DNA of 64,000 nt from assembly GCF_027563465.1 (NCBI RefSeq), contig NZ_JAPFQA010000009.1, positions 124,001 through 188,000 on the forward strand, written 5' to 3'. The position numbers and the translations under genes were made by a program. The stretch's first letter is position 1. Every line of letters starts with the position of its first letter. The notes beneath the pieces were generated by a model. That model saw only the letters and a program-made list of their open reading frames with translations. It did not search any database and was not told the DNA's origin. This document shows positions 25,895 to 35,411 of the stretch, one piece after another. The stretch is from Mesorhizobium qingshengii. Lineage in GTDB: Bacteria; Pseudomonadota; Alphaproteobacteria; Rhizobiales; Rhizobiaceae.

Positions 25895-27405
25895 ATCACG
25901 AGCGCATTGGGTGTGACGAACTACGCGGCAAGATAACGAGCGCGGAACACGCGGCCTCGTTTATCGAATCCGGCACCACGGTCGGAATGAGCGGGTTCAC
26001 GGGGTCCGGCTATCCCAAAGCCGTTCCGCTCGCGCTTGCCACCCGGATCAAGGCCGAGCACGCGGCCGGGAACCCGTTTCGTATTCGCGTGTGGACCGGC
26101 GCCTCGACCGGGCCGGAACTCGATGGCGCCCTGGCCAAGGCGGACGGCATAGAATTCCGCCTGCCTTACAATTCCGATCCGGTCGCCCGCGAGATGATCA
26201 ACCGCGGCGAGATGGAGTATTTCGACATGCATCTGAGCCAGGTCGCGCCGATGGCGTGGCAGGGCTTTCTCGGGCCGCTCGATACGGCAGTCATCGAAGT
26301 CGCCGGGATCAGGCCCGATGGCTCGCTTATTCCATCCTCCTCGGTCGGCAACAACAAGACTTGGCTCGACCGCGCACGGCAGGTGATCCTGGAGGTCAAC
26401 AATTGGCAGAATGCCGCCCTCGAAGGCATGCACGACATTTACTACGGCACCGCATTGCCGCCCCACCGCCTCCCCATCCCACTCGTTCGCCCCGACCAGC
26501 GCATCGGCGAGCCTTACTTCCGCTGTGACCCCGAAAAGATCGTCGCAATCGTCGAGACCCAGGCGCCAGACCGCAACCTTCCTTTCGCGCCGCCGGACGA
26601 GACGGCTCGGTCCATCGCCGGGCATCTCCTGGAGTTCTTCCGTCATGAGGTGGCGAAGGGAAGACTTCCCGCATCCCTGCTTCCGATCCAGTCGGGTGTC
26701 GGCAACATTGCCAATGCCGTGCTTGGCGGTCTCGTCGATGCGGCCTTTGAGGACATGACCGCCTATACCGAGGTGATCCAGGACGGCATGCTGGACCTGC
26801 TCGAGTCCGGCAAGCTTCGCATGGCTTCCGCCACGGCGTTTTCGCTGAGCCCCGAGGCTGCAGCACGGCTCAATGCCGACATGGCGCGCTTTCGCGACAA
26901 GATGATCCTCCGGCCCCAGGAAATCAGCAATCATCCGGAACTGATCCGGCGTCTGGGCTGCATCGCGATGAACGGGCTGATCGAGGCCGACATCTACGGC
27001 AACGTCAATTCCACGCACATCATGGGGTCGCGGATCCAGAACGGCATTGGCGGGTCAGGTGATTTCGCGCGCAACGCCTATGTTTCCGTCTTCATGACTC
27101 CCTCGACGGCCAAGGGCGGGAAGATATCCGCCATCGTGCCGCAAGCGAGCCACGTGGATCACATCACCCAGGATGTGCAGGTGATCGTGACCGAACAGGG
27201 CCTCGCCGACCTGCGCGGTCTCTCGCCCAAGCAGCGCGCCGAGGTCATCATCGCCAATTGCGCGCATCCTGACTACAGGCCGGCATTGTCCGACTATTAT
27301 CGGAGGGCCAGGGAGCATTCCTACGGTCAGCAGTCACCGTCGCTGCCCGGCGAAGCGCTTTCCTGGCACCAGCGGTTCATCGAAACGGGATCCATGTTGG
27401 CTTGA
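25891..27405 (+). CDS. Acetyl-CoA hydrolase/transferase family, succinyl-CoA:acetate CoA-transferase type
   Basis: This 504-residue class I CoA-transferase matches the length of the succinyl-CoA:acetate CoA-transferase AarC/Cat1 group. Glu294 in YTEVIQDG falls exactly at the number of the catalytic Glu described for AarC. The C-terminal half has the family blocks GSRIQNGIGGSGDFARNA and VIVTEQGLADLRG. The start is TTG at 25891 with AGGAGG seven bases before. It would move CoA between succinyl-CoA and acetate. The next 303 bases have no gene. Confidence 0.92.
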   Translation: MNHERIGCDELRGKITSAEHAASFIESGTTVGMSGFTGSGYPKAVPLALATRIKAEHAAGNPFRIRVWTGASTGPELDGALAKADGIEFRLPYNSDPVAREMINRGEMEYFDMHLSQVAPMAWQGFLGPLDTAVIEVAGIRPDGSLIPSSSVGNNKTWLDRARQVILEVNNWQNAALEGMHDIYYGTALPPHRLPIPLVRPDQRIGEPYFRCDPEKIVAIVETQAPDRNLPFAPPDETARSIAGHLLEFFRHEVAKGRLPASLLPIQSGVGNIANAVLGGLVDAAFEDMTAYTEVIQDGMLDLLESGKLRMASATAFSLSPEAAARLNADMARFRDKMILRPQEISNHPELIRRLGCIAMNGLIEADIYGNVNSTHIMGSRIQNGIGGSGDFARNAYVSVFMTPSTAKGGKISAIVPQASHVDHITQDVQVIVTEQGLADLRGLSPKQRAEVIIANCAHPDYRPALSDYYRRAREHSYGQQSPSLPGEALSWHQRFIETGSMLA

Positions 27406-27708
27406 AACCGCAGCATGGGTGCCGTGGCCCCCTTGCTTGTTCTTTCGGCGGGGGTCTCATGGGCTTGGCGGGTCAGCAACAATGGTCCATCATCGACAAC
27501 TGGCAGTCAGGCGTGGACGATGCCGCGGCCTGCGATCTGCCGCTGATCGTGGTAGAGCTTTTGCCGAGACCCTGTTAGAGTTCCCGGCACGACAGGACGG
27601 CATCGCGTCGCACCTGCCGAGGATCTTCTCCCAGCAAAGCGGCGAAATGTTCAGGAGCGGGTAGTTGCCTGGGCTGGGGCAGAACCAGAAGGGACCGGGG
27701 GCACGAAC
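27406..27708. other. Intergenic region, no gene seen
   Basis: 303 bases between the CoA-transferase and cyclase genes. A GC-rich inverted repeat lies near 27440-27470, but without a T run. No RNA or small gene is supported. Confidence 0.4.
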
Positions 27709-29481
27709 ATGGCTGAACGGAATTACACCCGTCAGCTGGCGACAATCATTTCTATCGATGCCGTCGGATTCTCGCGGCTGATGGGTCTTGACGATGAATC
27801 GGCTGTCGCCGCATTCGAGGAACGGCGCGACATCATCGCCGACAGCTGCAGCACCTTTGGCGGCCGCACTTTCGGTGATGCCGGCGACAGCATCATGGCT
27901 GAATTCGGCAGTCCAATCGAGGCGTTGCGCGCGGCGTTCGATTTTCAGGACCGCATTGTCGCGCTCAATTCATCGGTCGCCGAAGCCATGCGCATGCCGT
28001 TTCGCGTCGGCATCAACACCGGTGACGTCATCGTTCGGGACGGCCGGCTCTACGGTGACGACGTCAACATCGCCGCCAGGATCCAGGAGTTCGCGCCGCA
28101 CGGTGGTCTCACCGTCTCGGAAACGACCTGGCACCACGTGAAGGACCACACGGCGGCCGAATTCATCGATCTTGGCGAATTCATGCTCAAGAACATCGCG
28201 CTGCCGGTGCGCGTTCTGATCGCGGGGCGCATTGGGAGCGGGTTGTCGCCCGCGCCGTTGGTCGCGGCCGTGCCCCCCGTCAATGGTCAGCAGAAGCTGT
28301 CGTCCAAAGGTCCGCCCGCGATCGCCGTACTGCCGTTCCAGGGCGATGGAGGCGAGCGCGATGTCGGTTATATGGCCGACGGCATAGCCGAAGACATCAT
28401 CTATGGCCTTTCCAACAGCAGATGGCTCTCGGTGATCGCCAAGAGCTCCAGCTTCCAGTTTCGCGATGACACCTTGGGAACGCGGGTAATCGGCAACGCC
28501 CTTGGTGCGCGCTACATCGTCAGCGGCACGCTGATGCGCAATGGCGGGCATATCCGCCTGAGCACCTCGCTTGCCGACGTCTCAAACGGGCGATTGGTGT
28601 GGTCGCAGCGCTTCGATCGCGACCTGGTCGACATCTTCAGCCTGCGCGACCAGATCGGCGAGGAGATCGTCTCGATCCTCGACAAGGAGGTCGACCGCGC
28701 CGAACAGGCGCGGACCTTCCAGGTGCCGTGGGAAAGCCTGGAAACATGGCAATTGGTGCGGCGCGGACGCTGGCATATGAACCGGCGCACGCGCGGCGAC
28801 ACCGAAATCGCGCTGGAGTTCTTCGAAAAGGCCTACCGGGAAGACCCGAACTCGAGCGCGGTGCTGAATGAACTGGCATGGTGGTATTTCTGGCGGGCCT
28901 GGCTGCGGTTCGGCGACAGCGACGATCTGGACAAGGTCCAGCAATATGCGCGCAAGGCCTTGCTGATGGACAGCCTGGATGCCCGCCCGCACGCTCATCT
29001 CGGCGTCACCGACATCATGAGGGGACAGCCCGGATCGGCGGTCGATCATCTCGAGGAAGCGCTCCATATCAATCCGAGCTTCGCCTTTGCGCGCTCGGCG
29101 ATGGGCAGTGCGCGCCTGCTGCTCGGCGATGCCGCCGGCGCGATACCGTTCTTTATCGACACGGAGCGGCTGAGCCCCTTCGACCTCTACCGGTTCCACA
29201 ATCTGGGGGAATTGGCCGCCGCTTACAGCTTCGTCGAGGATTGGCCATCCGCGATCTCCACAGCGGACCGATCGCTCGATCTGTCGCCCGGCTATTTCTA
29301 TGCCCGGTTCCTGAAGATCGGCGCCTTGGCCAGAAGCGGGCGCAAGGAAGAGGCCAGGCGGGAACTGACCATATTCACGACGAGACATCCGGATTTTTCG
29401 GAGCAAAGAGTGCGCTGGATACCGTTCGCGGACAAGGCGGCAAACGAATTTCTCTTGGCCAATTTCGAACTGGCCAGATAA
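27709..29481 (+). CDS. Class III adenylate/guanylate cyclase with TolB-like and TPR regions
   Basis: This 590-residue protein begins with a class III cyclase domain (about 1-175). Metal Asp residues are D17 in ISIDAVGFS and D60 in AGDSIMAEF, and GDDVNIAARI supplies the Asn/Arg transition-state pair. The usual base-selecting Lys before the second Asp is Gly here. Residues about 195-330 match the TolB-N-like region of such cyclases (IAVLPFQGDGGERDVGYMADGIAEDI), and the C-terminal third is TPR repeats. There is no membrane segment, so it is cytoplasmic. It lies 140 bases before the P450-DyP fusion, with a CRP box between them. Confidence 0.88.
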   Translation: MAERNYTRQLATIISIDAVGFSRLMGLDDESAVAAFEERRDIIADSCSTFGGRTFGDAGDSIMAEFGSPIEALRAAFDFQDRIVALNSSVAEAMRMPFRVGINTGDVIVRDGRLYGDDVNIAARIQEFAPHGGLTVSETTWHHVKDHTAAEFIDLGEFMLKNIALPVRVLIAGRIGSGLSPAPLVAAVPPVNGQQKLSSKGPPAIAVLPFQGDGGERDVGYMADGIAEDIIYGLSNSRWLSVIAKSSSFQFRDDTLGTRVIGNALGARYIVSGTLMRNGGHIRLSTSLADVSNGRLVWSQRFDRDLVDIFSLRDQIGEEIVSILDKEVDRAEQARTFQVPWESLETWQLVRRGRWHMNRRTRGDTEIALEFFEKAYREDPNSSAVLNELAWWYFWRAWLRFGDSDDLDKVQQYARKALLMDSLDARPHAHLGVTDIMRGQPGSAVDHLEEALHINPSFAFARSAMGSARLLLGDAAGAIPFFIDTERLSPFDLYRFHNLGELAAAYSFVEDWPSAISTADRSLDLSPGYFYARFLKIGALARSGRKEEARRELTIFTTRHPDFSEQRVRWIPFADKAANEFLLANFELAR

Positions 29482-29526
29482 TGCGTCGCGAGCGATGCGC
29501 AATCGAGGTGGCCGAAGACCGATAAC

Positions 29527-29542
29527 TGTGAAAATATTCACA
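29527..29542. promoter_or_regulatory. CRP/FNR-type binding site
   Basis: TGTGAAAATATTCACA has both perfect half-sites TGTGA-N6-TCACA of the CRP consensus. It lies 79 bases before the start of the P450-DyP gene and 46 bases after the cyclase stop, at a distance compatible with class I activation. A Crp-family gene with an RE-type recognition helix is at 33878-34564. Confidence 0.75.
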
Positions 29543-29620
29543 TACGCGGGACGGCTGCAAACCTAGGCCATGGGTAGCCGGCATCGCAATGACGTGGACA
29601 GCCGGGGGGCCTGAACGCGC

Positions 29621-32600
29621 ATGATCAGGATAAAGTACTTCGACGCCATCCGCGCGGCAGAGAAAAGCCAGCGTCCGCTGTCTGAAATGCCGCCATTCGA
29701 CCTGGGACGTCTCCGCGCCAAGGGCGTTGCGTCGCGTATCGCTGGTTTTCTCTTCAATGATCCGCGCTGGGCGCTGGCGCTGCTGCGCCGGTTCTGGCCC
29801 AATCTCGCCATAGGCAATTTCCTGCTCGTGACCAGGAATGCCGACGTTCGCGACATATTGGAGCGCGGCGATGAATTCGAGACGCCTTACGGGCCGGAGA
29901 TGACCGAACTGGCGCGCGGATCGAACTTCATTCTCGGCATGCAAGACGGCGCCGATTACCGGCGCATGAAATCGTCGGTGCTGAGCGCTTTCCCACCGGC
30001 AGAAATCGAGGCCCTGGTCAGACCGATCGCCGCGCGGCATTCACAAGAAATCATGACGCGCGCCAGCCCCGGCTTCGACGCGATCGCGGACCTGATGAAG
30101 ATCGTTCCGGTGCGCATCTGCCGCGATTATTTCGGTCTCGAGATCGACGACGAATCCGAGTTTGCCGATTGGGCCATAGCATTGAGCGCGCTGTTTTTTT
30201 CGGATCCGACGGCGAGCCCCGCCACGCGCCAGCTCGCGGTGGTGGCTGGCGACCGCCTGATCAAGGTCATCGACCGCTCCATCGGCGCGATCCGGGAGAA
30301 GGGAGCCAAGGATGAGCAGCCGCTGGCAAGGCTGGTCCGCCTGCTGGACCAGGATCGCCTGTCGCTGCCCGACATTCATTCGATCATGCTCGGCATGGTC
30401 GCCGGCTTTGTTCCAACCAATGTGCTCGCCGGCAGCAACTGCCTCGACGTGATCCTGTCCCGGTCCGATGCGCGGCAAGCTGTCGATGCGGCCCTGGCCA
30501 ACAACGACACAGGCAGGCTGGACAAGGCGATTTTGGAGGCCATGCGCTTCAAGCCGATCTGGGTTGGTCCCTGGCGCTACACCGCGCGCGACGCAACCAT
30601 AGCCAGGGGCACGCGCCGCGAGCGCTTGGTGAAGGCCGGAACCGTGGTCATGCCGTCAACGCTGTCGGCGATGTTCGATCCCGAGGCCGTGCAAAGGCCC
30701 AACCACTTCGACACGTCGCGCCCGCATCGCGACTACCTGGTCTTCGGCTACGGTATTCATCAGTGCATCGGCGCCGAAATCGCCAGGATCCAGATTGGCG
30801 AAAGTCTTCGCGCCCTGTTCCAGAAGCACAATGTCCGCCGCGCGCGCGGCAAAGCCGGGAGGATGACGCAGGTCGGCGCTTACCCGGAAAGCCTCAAGGT
30901 CGATTTCGATCGGCCCGCGCTTTGCAGCACGGTAACCCATTCGATGGTGACCGTGGTCTGCCCGATCACCCAGGCTGCGTCGCTGGACGCCATCCGCGAC
31001 AGGGTTACCGGGCTCGGCAACCCGGCCAGCGACGAGGTCCGCGCCGCGCTCGATACCGCCGGCATCATCCATTTCGCCAGCCTGGCTGTTGTTGCCACAG
31101 GTGAGTCCAACGACGTCTCCGGCGGTGAGAAAGGAGCGCTTGTTCTCGAAATCTCTGGCGACGGCAGCACCGGGGACGTCATCAGCGCCATGACGCATGC
31201 CATCGGACATAGGCTGCAGCCTATCTTCAAGGACGTGTGCGACCTACGTGACGGCGATGCGCTGGACAATTTCCTGCGCAAGCACAGTGTCGAGATATCA
31301 CCGTCTTTCGGCAGCAACGCCGGACTGGTCTTTTCCGGCACGCCGGGCCATTCCGTGCAGCGCATCCTGGCAGAAGCCGAGCTTGCCGACGCGGTTCGGC
31401 CCGTGGTCGAGCAGCCGCGCGCCACCAATGGCGGGGCGGCCGCCGTGCTTGACGAAGCCCGCCGGCACGTCCGGTCCCTGGGAAAGTTCGACTGGGCATT
31501 CCAGCCCGCCGAAAGCCTGCTCGAACGGCCACCCGGAAAATGGTGGCAAGCCATAACGACAACGCTGCTGGCGCCTGCCGTGCTGGCCACGGTCGCCTTG
31601 CTGGTGCTCGCCTGCTGGCGGATGACCTATGTGCTGGTGTTCGGCAATCCGGCCGGCATCACCTTTGGCACCATTGTCATAGCCGGCACGGCGCTTCTGT
31701 TGACCGTGCTTGGAATTCTGGCGCTGGCGGCGCTGATCCTTGGCCTGTGCTTTCTCGCCTTGCGGCGCATGGAAGACATTGATCGCCCGCACAGCACGCC
31801 GGTCGACCTCGGCGCCCTCGACAAGATCCTGGTCCACGAAGACCAGCCAGGACAAGCCCAGAACCATCTGACGGCGATCTCGACGATGAAAGTTGGAATC
31901 TTGCGGAGGCTGGCGCTCAGGCTGTCGTTCTACCTGATCTCGATCTCGGCACAGAAGGTCTTCAAGCCGGGGTTCCTTGCCACCATCAACACCATCCATT
32001 TCGCCCGCTGGGTCCTGTTGCCCGGCACCAATAGGCTGATGTTCTTCTCCAATTATGGTGGCAGCTGGGAAAGCTATCTCGAGGATTTCATCGCCAAGGC
32101 CGCTGCCGGCCTGACTGGCGTATGGAGCAACACCGAGGGCTATCCGCGCACGCGCTGGCTCTTCCTCGACGGCGCCCGCGACGGCGACCGTTTCAAGCGC
32201 TGGGCGCGCCGGCAGCAGATACCGACCCTGTTCTGGTATTCGGCCTACCCTGGTCTCAACACCACGCGCATCCGGGCCAATTCGAGGATCAGGCGCGGGA
32301 TCGCCACTGCAACGGGCAATGAGGCGCGCGACTGGTTGAGCCTGTTCGGATCGTTGCCGCGCCCGCAGGCCAGGAAGGCGGAGGCCGTCGGCCCCGCGGC
32401 GCCCGCGCCGTTGCCCGTCGAACAATTGGAAACCGGCGAGATCCAGTCCTTGTTCTTCGGTCCGTTCGGATCACTGGGTCATGCCCATATGCTGGCGATC
32501 GCCGTGCCGGAAAGCCTTTCCAGGGCCAGGCGCAAGGCCTGGTTGGAATTCATCGTCGAGCAGACCAGCTTCGGGGACGGCGTGCCGCCTGCACGGGCGA

Positions 32601-33856
32601 TGACCGTTGCGTTCGGTCCCGATGGCCTTCGCCGCCTCGGGTTGGAAGGCGATGTCGACGGCAATCCGCTTGACACATTCCCCGTCGCCTTTCGCCATGG
32701 CATGGGCAATCCCGAGCGCAGTCGCATTCTGGACGATCTCGGCGAAAGCGTGCCTCAAAAGTGGCAATGGGGTTCGCCGCAGAAACCAGTCGATGTGGTG
32801 GTTGTTTGCTATGCCGAGAGTCCGGAGAAGCTGAAGACCGAGATCGGTACCGCAAAGAGAAAAATGACGGCCGCGGGCATGAACCTCGTCTCGGAATTGC
32901 CGCTGGCGGTAAACCGAGACGGCAAGCGCGCGGTTGAGCATTTCGGCTTCGTCGACGGCGTCTCGCAGCCGATCGTCAGGGGAACCGCCCGCGCCAACAT
33001 CGGTGCGGCGCCCATGCATCTTGTCGCGCCCGGCGAGTTTCTGTTCGGCTATCGCGACGAGCATGGTTTCTATCCGTCGTCGCCCTCCGTCGACGCGTCG
33101 CTCGACCGGACCGGCATCCTGTCGCCAGTGCGCCGCAACCGGCAGATACCAGGTCTGCCGCCGCCGCCGCGCGACTTTGGCCGCAACGGCACCTTCCTCG
33201 TCGTGCGACAGTTCGAGCAACACGTCGACACCTTCCACGACTATTGCAAAGCGGCGGCCATGCAGGCGGCCAGCGAAACCGACGACCCGGCGATTACCCC
33301 GCGCTGGGTCGCCGCCAAGATGCTCGGCCGCTGGCCCGACGGCACCTCGCTGGTGCGCAATCCCGACGGCCGCCCGGGTCGCAGTGCCGATAATGATTTT
33401 GCTTTTGGCGTCGAGGACCCCCAAGGGCATCGCTGCCCGCTTGGCGCCCATGTCCGGCGGTCGAATCCCCGCGATTCGCTGGGCGAGGACCGTGAAACGC
33501 AGATCAGGATCGGCAAGCGCCACCGGATCATCCGGGTGGGTCGCAGCTACCAGAAGCAAGACAGGAAGGGCGGCAAGGTCGAAAAGGGACTGCTCTTCAT
33601 GTGTCTCAACGCCGATATCGAGCGGCAGTATGAATTCATCCAGCAAACCTGGGTGTCGTCGACCGCATTCCAGGGACTTGTTGCCGAAAAGGACCCGACG
33701 ATCGGTTCGCGCGACAGCGCCGGCAGGTTCACCATACCATCCTGGGAAAAGGTCACGGTGCTGAAAGGCATCCCGCAATTCGTTACCACCCGGGGAGGCG
33801 GATATTTCTTCATGCCGAGCCGGTCGGCACTGCGCTTTCTGATTTCGCGACTCTGA
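29621..33856 (+). CDS. Cytochrome P450 - membrane hairpin - DyP-type peroxidase fusion
   Basis: A 1411-residue protein with two haem enzymes. Residues about 20-430 are a cytochrome P450, with ExxR at E306-R309, an I-helix AGFVPTN and the haem loop FGYGIHQCIG with Cys382. Residues about 645-717 hold two hydrophobic segments. Residues about 960-1411 are a dye-decolourising peroxidase with GFVDG (Asp1112), the proximal His1277 in GAHVRRSNPRD and the FMCLNADIERQYEFIQQTW block. Two related modules, each with an IHFA motif (His484 and His793), flank the membrane segments. No signal peptide is apparent. It is preceded by a CRP box and a cyclase gene. The substrate is unknown; one possibility is peroxide-coupled oxidation of a hydrophobic compound at the membrane. 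Confidence 0.9.
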   Translation: MIRIKYFDAIRAAEKSQRPLSEMPPFDLGRLRAKGVASRIAGFLFNDPRWALALLRRFWPNLAIGNFLLVTRNADVRDILERGDEFETPYGPEMTELARGSNFILGMQDGADYRRMKSSVLSAFPPAEIEALVRPIAARHSQEIMTRASPGFDAIADLMKIVPVRICRDYFGLEIDDESEFADWAIALSALFFSDPTASPATRQLAVVAGDRLIKVIDRSIGAIREKGAKDEQPLARLVRLLDQDRLSLPDIHSIMLGMVAGFVPTNVLAGSNCLDVILSRSDARQAVDAALANNDTGRLDKAILEAMRFKPIWVGPWRYTARDATIARGTRRERLVKAGTVVMPSTLSAMFDPEAVQRPNHFDTSRPHRDYLVFGYGIHQCIGAEIARIQIGESLRALFQKHNVRRARGKAGRMTQVGAYPESLKVDFDRPALCSTVTHSMVTVVCPITQAASLDAIRDRVTGLGNPASDEVRAALDTAGIIHFASLAVVATGESNDVSGGEKGALVLEISGDGSTGDVISAMTHAIGHRLQPIFKDVCDLRDGDALDNFLRKHSVEISPSFGSNAGLVFSGTPGHSVQRILAEAELADAVRPVVEQPRATNGGAAAVLDEARRHVRSLGKFDWAFQPAESLLERPPGKWWQAITTTLLAPAVLATVALLVLACWRMTYVLVFGNPAGITFGTIVIAGTALLLTVLGILALAALILGLCFLALRRMEDIDRPHSTPVDLGALDKILVHEDQPGQAQNHLTAISTMKVGILRRLALRLSFYLISISAQKVFKPGFLATINTIHFARWVLLPGTNRLMFFSNYGGSWESYLEDFIAKAAAGLTGVWSNTEGYPRTRWLFLDGARDGDRFKRWARRQQIPTLFWYSAYPGLNTTRIRANSRIRRGIATATGNEARDWLSLFGSLPRPQARKAEAVGPAAPAPLPVEQLETGEIQSLFFGPFGSLGHAHMLAIAVPESLSRARRKAWLEFIVEQTSFGDGVPPARAMTVAFGPDGLRRLGLEGDVDGNPLDTFPVAFRHGMGNPERSRILDDLGESVPQKWQWGSPQKPVDVVVVCYAESPEKLKTEIGTAKRKMTAAGMNLVSELPLAVNRDGKRAVEHFGFVDGVSQPIVRGTARANIGAAPMHLVAPGEFLFGYRDEHGFYPSSPSVDASLDRTGILSPVRRNRQIPGLPPPPRDFGRNGTFLVVRQFEQHVDTFHDYCKAAAMQAASETDDPAITPRWVAAKMLGRWPDGTSLVRNPDGRPGRSADNDFAFGVEDPQGHRCPLGAHVRRSNPRDSLGEDRETQIRIGKRHRIIRVGRSYQKQDRKGGKVEKGLLFMCLNADIERQYEFIQQTWVSSTAFQGLVAEKDPTIGSRDSAGRFTIPSWEKVTVLKGIPQFVTTRGGGYFFMPSRSALRFLISRL

Positions 33857-33877
33857 TTCGCCCCGGCGCCTCCGCTG

Positions 33878-34564
33878 TCAGTCGTCGTCCTGCGACTCGG
33901 CGATATGGCGAAGCGCGCCGGCATCGGCTATGCGCAAGCCCCCGCGCTTGATGGCGATGATCTGCCGGTTGCGCCAGTCGTTGAGCGTCTTGTTGACCGA
34001 CTCGCGCGTGGCGCCAAGGAACTCACCCAGTTCTGACTGCGAGATCGGTATCCAGCCCGCGCCGTCGGCCAAGATGCCGCCCAGAAAGCCCAGCCGTTTC
34101 GCCAGCCTTGCTTCGATGCCGAAGAAGGCCTGATCCCCGAGTTCGCCGCTGACCCAGCGCAGCCGCGCGCACAGAAGTTCGATCATGGCCCGCGCCAGGG
34201 ATGGGTTTTTCTCAATTCGATCAAACAGTTGTGTTCGGCTGAGCGAGACCAGCTCACATGCGGTAAGACAGATCGCGGTGGCCGTGCGTGGGCGCCCGTC
34301 AAGCGCCCCGATCTCTCCGACCAGGCTGCGCGACAGCTCGATATTGGCCACCAGTTTTTGGCCGCCAGGCGAATAGAGCGAGATTTCCACCGTGCCCTTC
34401 ATCACACCGTAGATGCGGTCGGCGGCATCTTCCTGGACGAACAAATGCTGGCCGGCGGCGTAGCGTTCGAGTTTGCAGCCAGCGAAAAGGAGATCGAACT
34501 GGCGCGGATCGATCCGCGCCGGGCGCGGCAGATCATTTCTGTCGTTCGCGCTGGCGGTTGGCAT
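33878..34564 (-). CDS. Crp/Fnr family transcriptional regulator
   Basis: This 228-residue regulator has an N-terminal cyclic-nucleotide-binding fold (GQHLFVQEDAADRIYGVMKG, LVGEIGALDGRPRTATA) and a C-terminal winged HTH (SQSELGEFLGATRESVNKTL). The recognition helix TRESVNK keeps the Arg-Glu pair that reads TGTGA in E. coli CRP. There is no FNR-type N-terminal Cys cluster. The start at 34564 is chosen because the upstream extension is non-homologous. It is convergent with the P450-DyP gene, with only 21 bases between the stops. Confidence 0.92.
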   Translation of the reverse strand: MPTASANDRNDLPRPARIDPRQFDLLFAGCKLERYAAGQHLFVQEDAADRIYGVMKGTVEISLYSPGGQKLVANIELSRSLVGEIGALDGRPRTATAICLTACELVSLSRTQLFDRIEKNPSLARAMIELLCARLRWVSGELGDQAFFGIEARLAKRLGFLGGILADGAGWIPISQSELGEFLGATRESVNKTLNDWRNRQIIAIKRGGLRIADAGALRHIAESQDDD

Positions 34565-34580
34565 GCGGCTTCCCGGTGTT

Positions 34581-34597
34581 GTTGTGACATGGACAAC
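34581..34597. promoter_or_regulatory. Inverted repeat before the Crp-family gene
   Basis: GTTGT-N7-ACAAC, which includes one TGTGA half-site, lies 17 bases upstream of the start codon. It is a candidate autoregulatory site, but the second half-site does not match TCACA. Confidence 0.35.
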
Positions 34598-34841
34598 TGT
34601 AGGGCAACGGCGCGACCGATCAAAGCAAATGTGTTTTGAGGCGGCGCTTCGAGGATCCGACCTCTCAAGCTCTCTGCAAATATCGCCGCCCGACAGGATG
34701 GGGAAGACAACAAGGAGACGCAACACGTCATCCCCGTCGGCAGACCCACTTTGGACTACACCCTGTCGAAAACGTCGTTGCGAGGTTAACCATGTCGCCA
34801 TGTGCATGGGACCCAAAGCGGGTGTTGAACGTTTCTCGATC

Positions 34842-35069
34842 ATGGCAAATCACCAACACAGATTTTATTGTCACATGGAGACAGGCGGAACCTGGGCGGT
34901 TTGGGACCGCATTACCGATGCCCCGGCAAGCTTGGGAGGGCGTGACCTGCTTGGTTGCACATCCCAGCGGGCAAACGTTGCGGAAAGCGTGCTGACGCGA
35001 ATCTATGACAACGGATTGGATGCGCTTGCCGTTCGCATATCAGGGATAGCGCATTCTCGACCCGGCTGA
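34842..35069 (+). CDS. Small hypothetical protein (75 aa)
   Basis: A 75-residue frame starting MANHQHRFYCHMETGG with a plausible small-domain composition (aromatic N-terminal strand region, then a helix ESVLTRIYDNGLDAL). No family is recognised. The surrounding 850 bases have no other gene. There is no strong ribosome site, so support is only moderate to low. Confidence 0.35.
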   Translation: MANHQHRFYCHMETGGTWAVWDRITDAPASLGGRDLLGCTSQRANVAESVLTRIYDNGLDALAVRISGIAHSRPG

Positions 35070-35411
35070 CGCTGGCTGCCACCGGCAATGGCGCGACGTG
35101 CGGTTGGCGCGGTCATTCCGCGATCGCACTATTTTCCCTTTTATTTAGAATCGGCTAATTTTAGAGAACGGCGGGGCCCCAATCCCGCCGAAGGCCAGCG
35201 CGGGTTTCAGGCAACTGTCCATAGGTACCGCGCTGGCCGCCAGCGGCTCTTCGCCTTCTTCGGAAGCCATGGGCGAAAAGTCATCTGCGAGAAAGCAAGA
35301 AGATCGGCGCACGTCATTGATGCCAGAGCGCAACCGGGTCACGCGCGGTGCGCCGGATCGTGGCAGGCTCAATTCTTCTTGGGTGGCAAGTTTTCTGAGC
35401 TCATGGGTGTC

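Noticed and set aside
34288..34843. N-terminal extension of the Crp-family protein from an upstream Met
   Set aside because: The extra 93 residues have no homology pattern and would cross the inverted repeat; the start at 34564 gives the normal family length.
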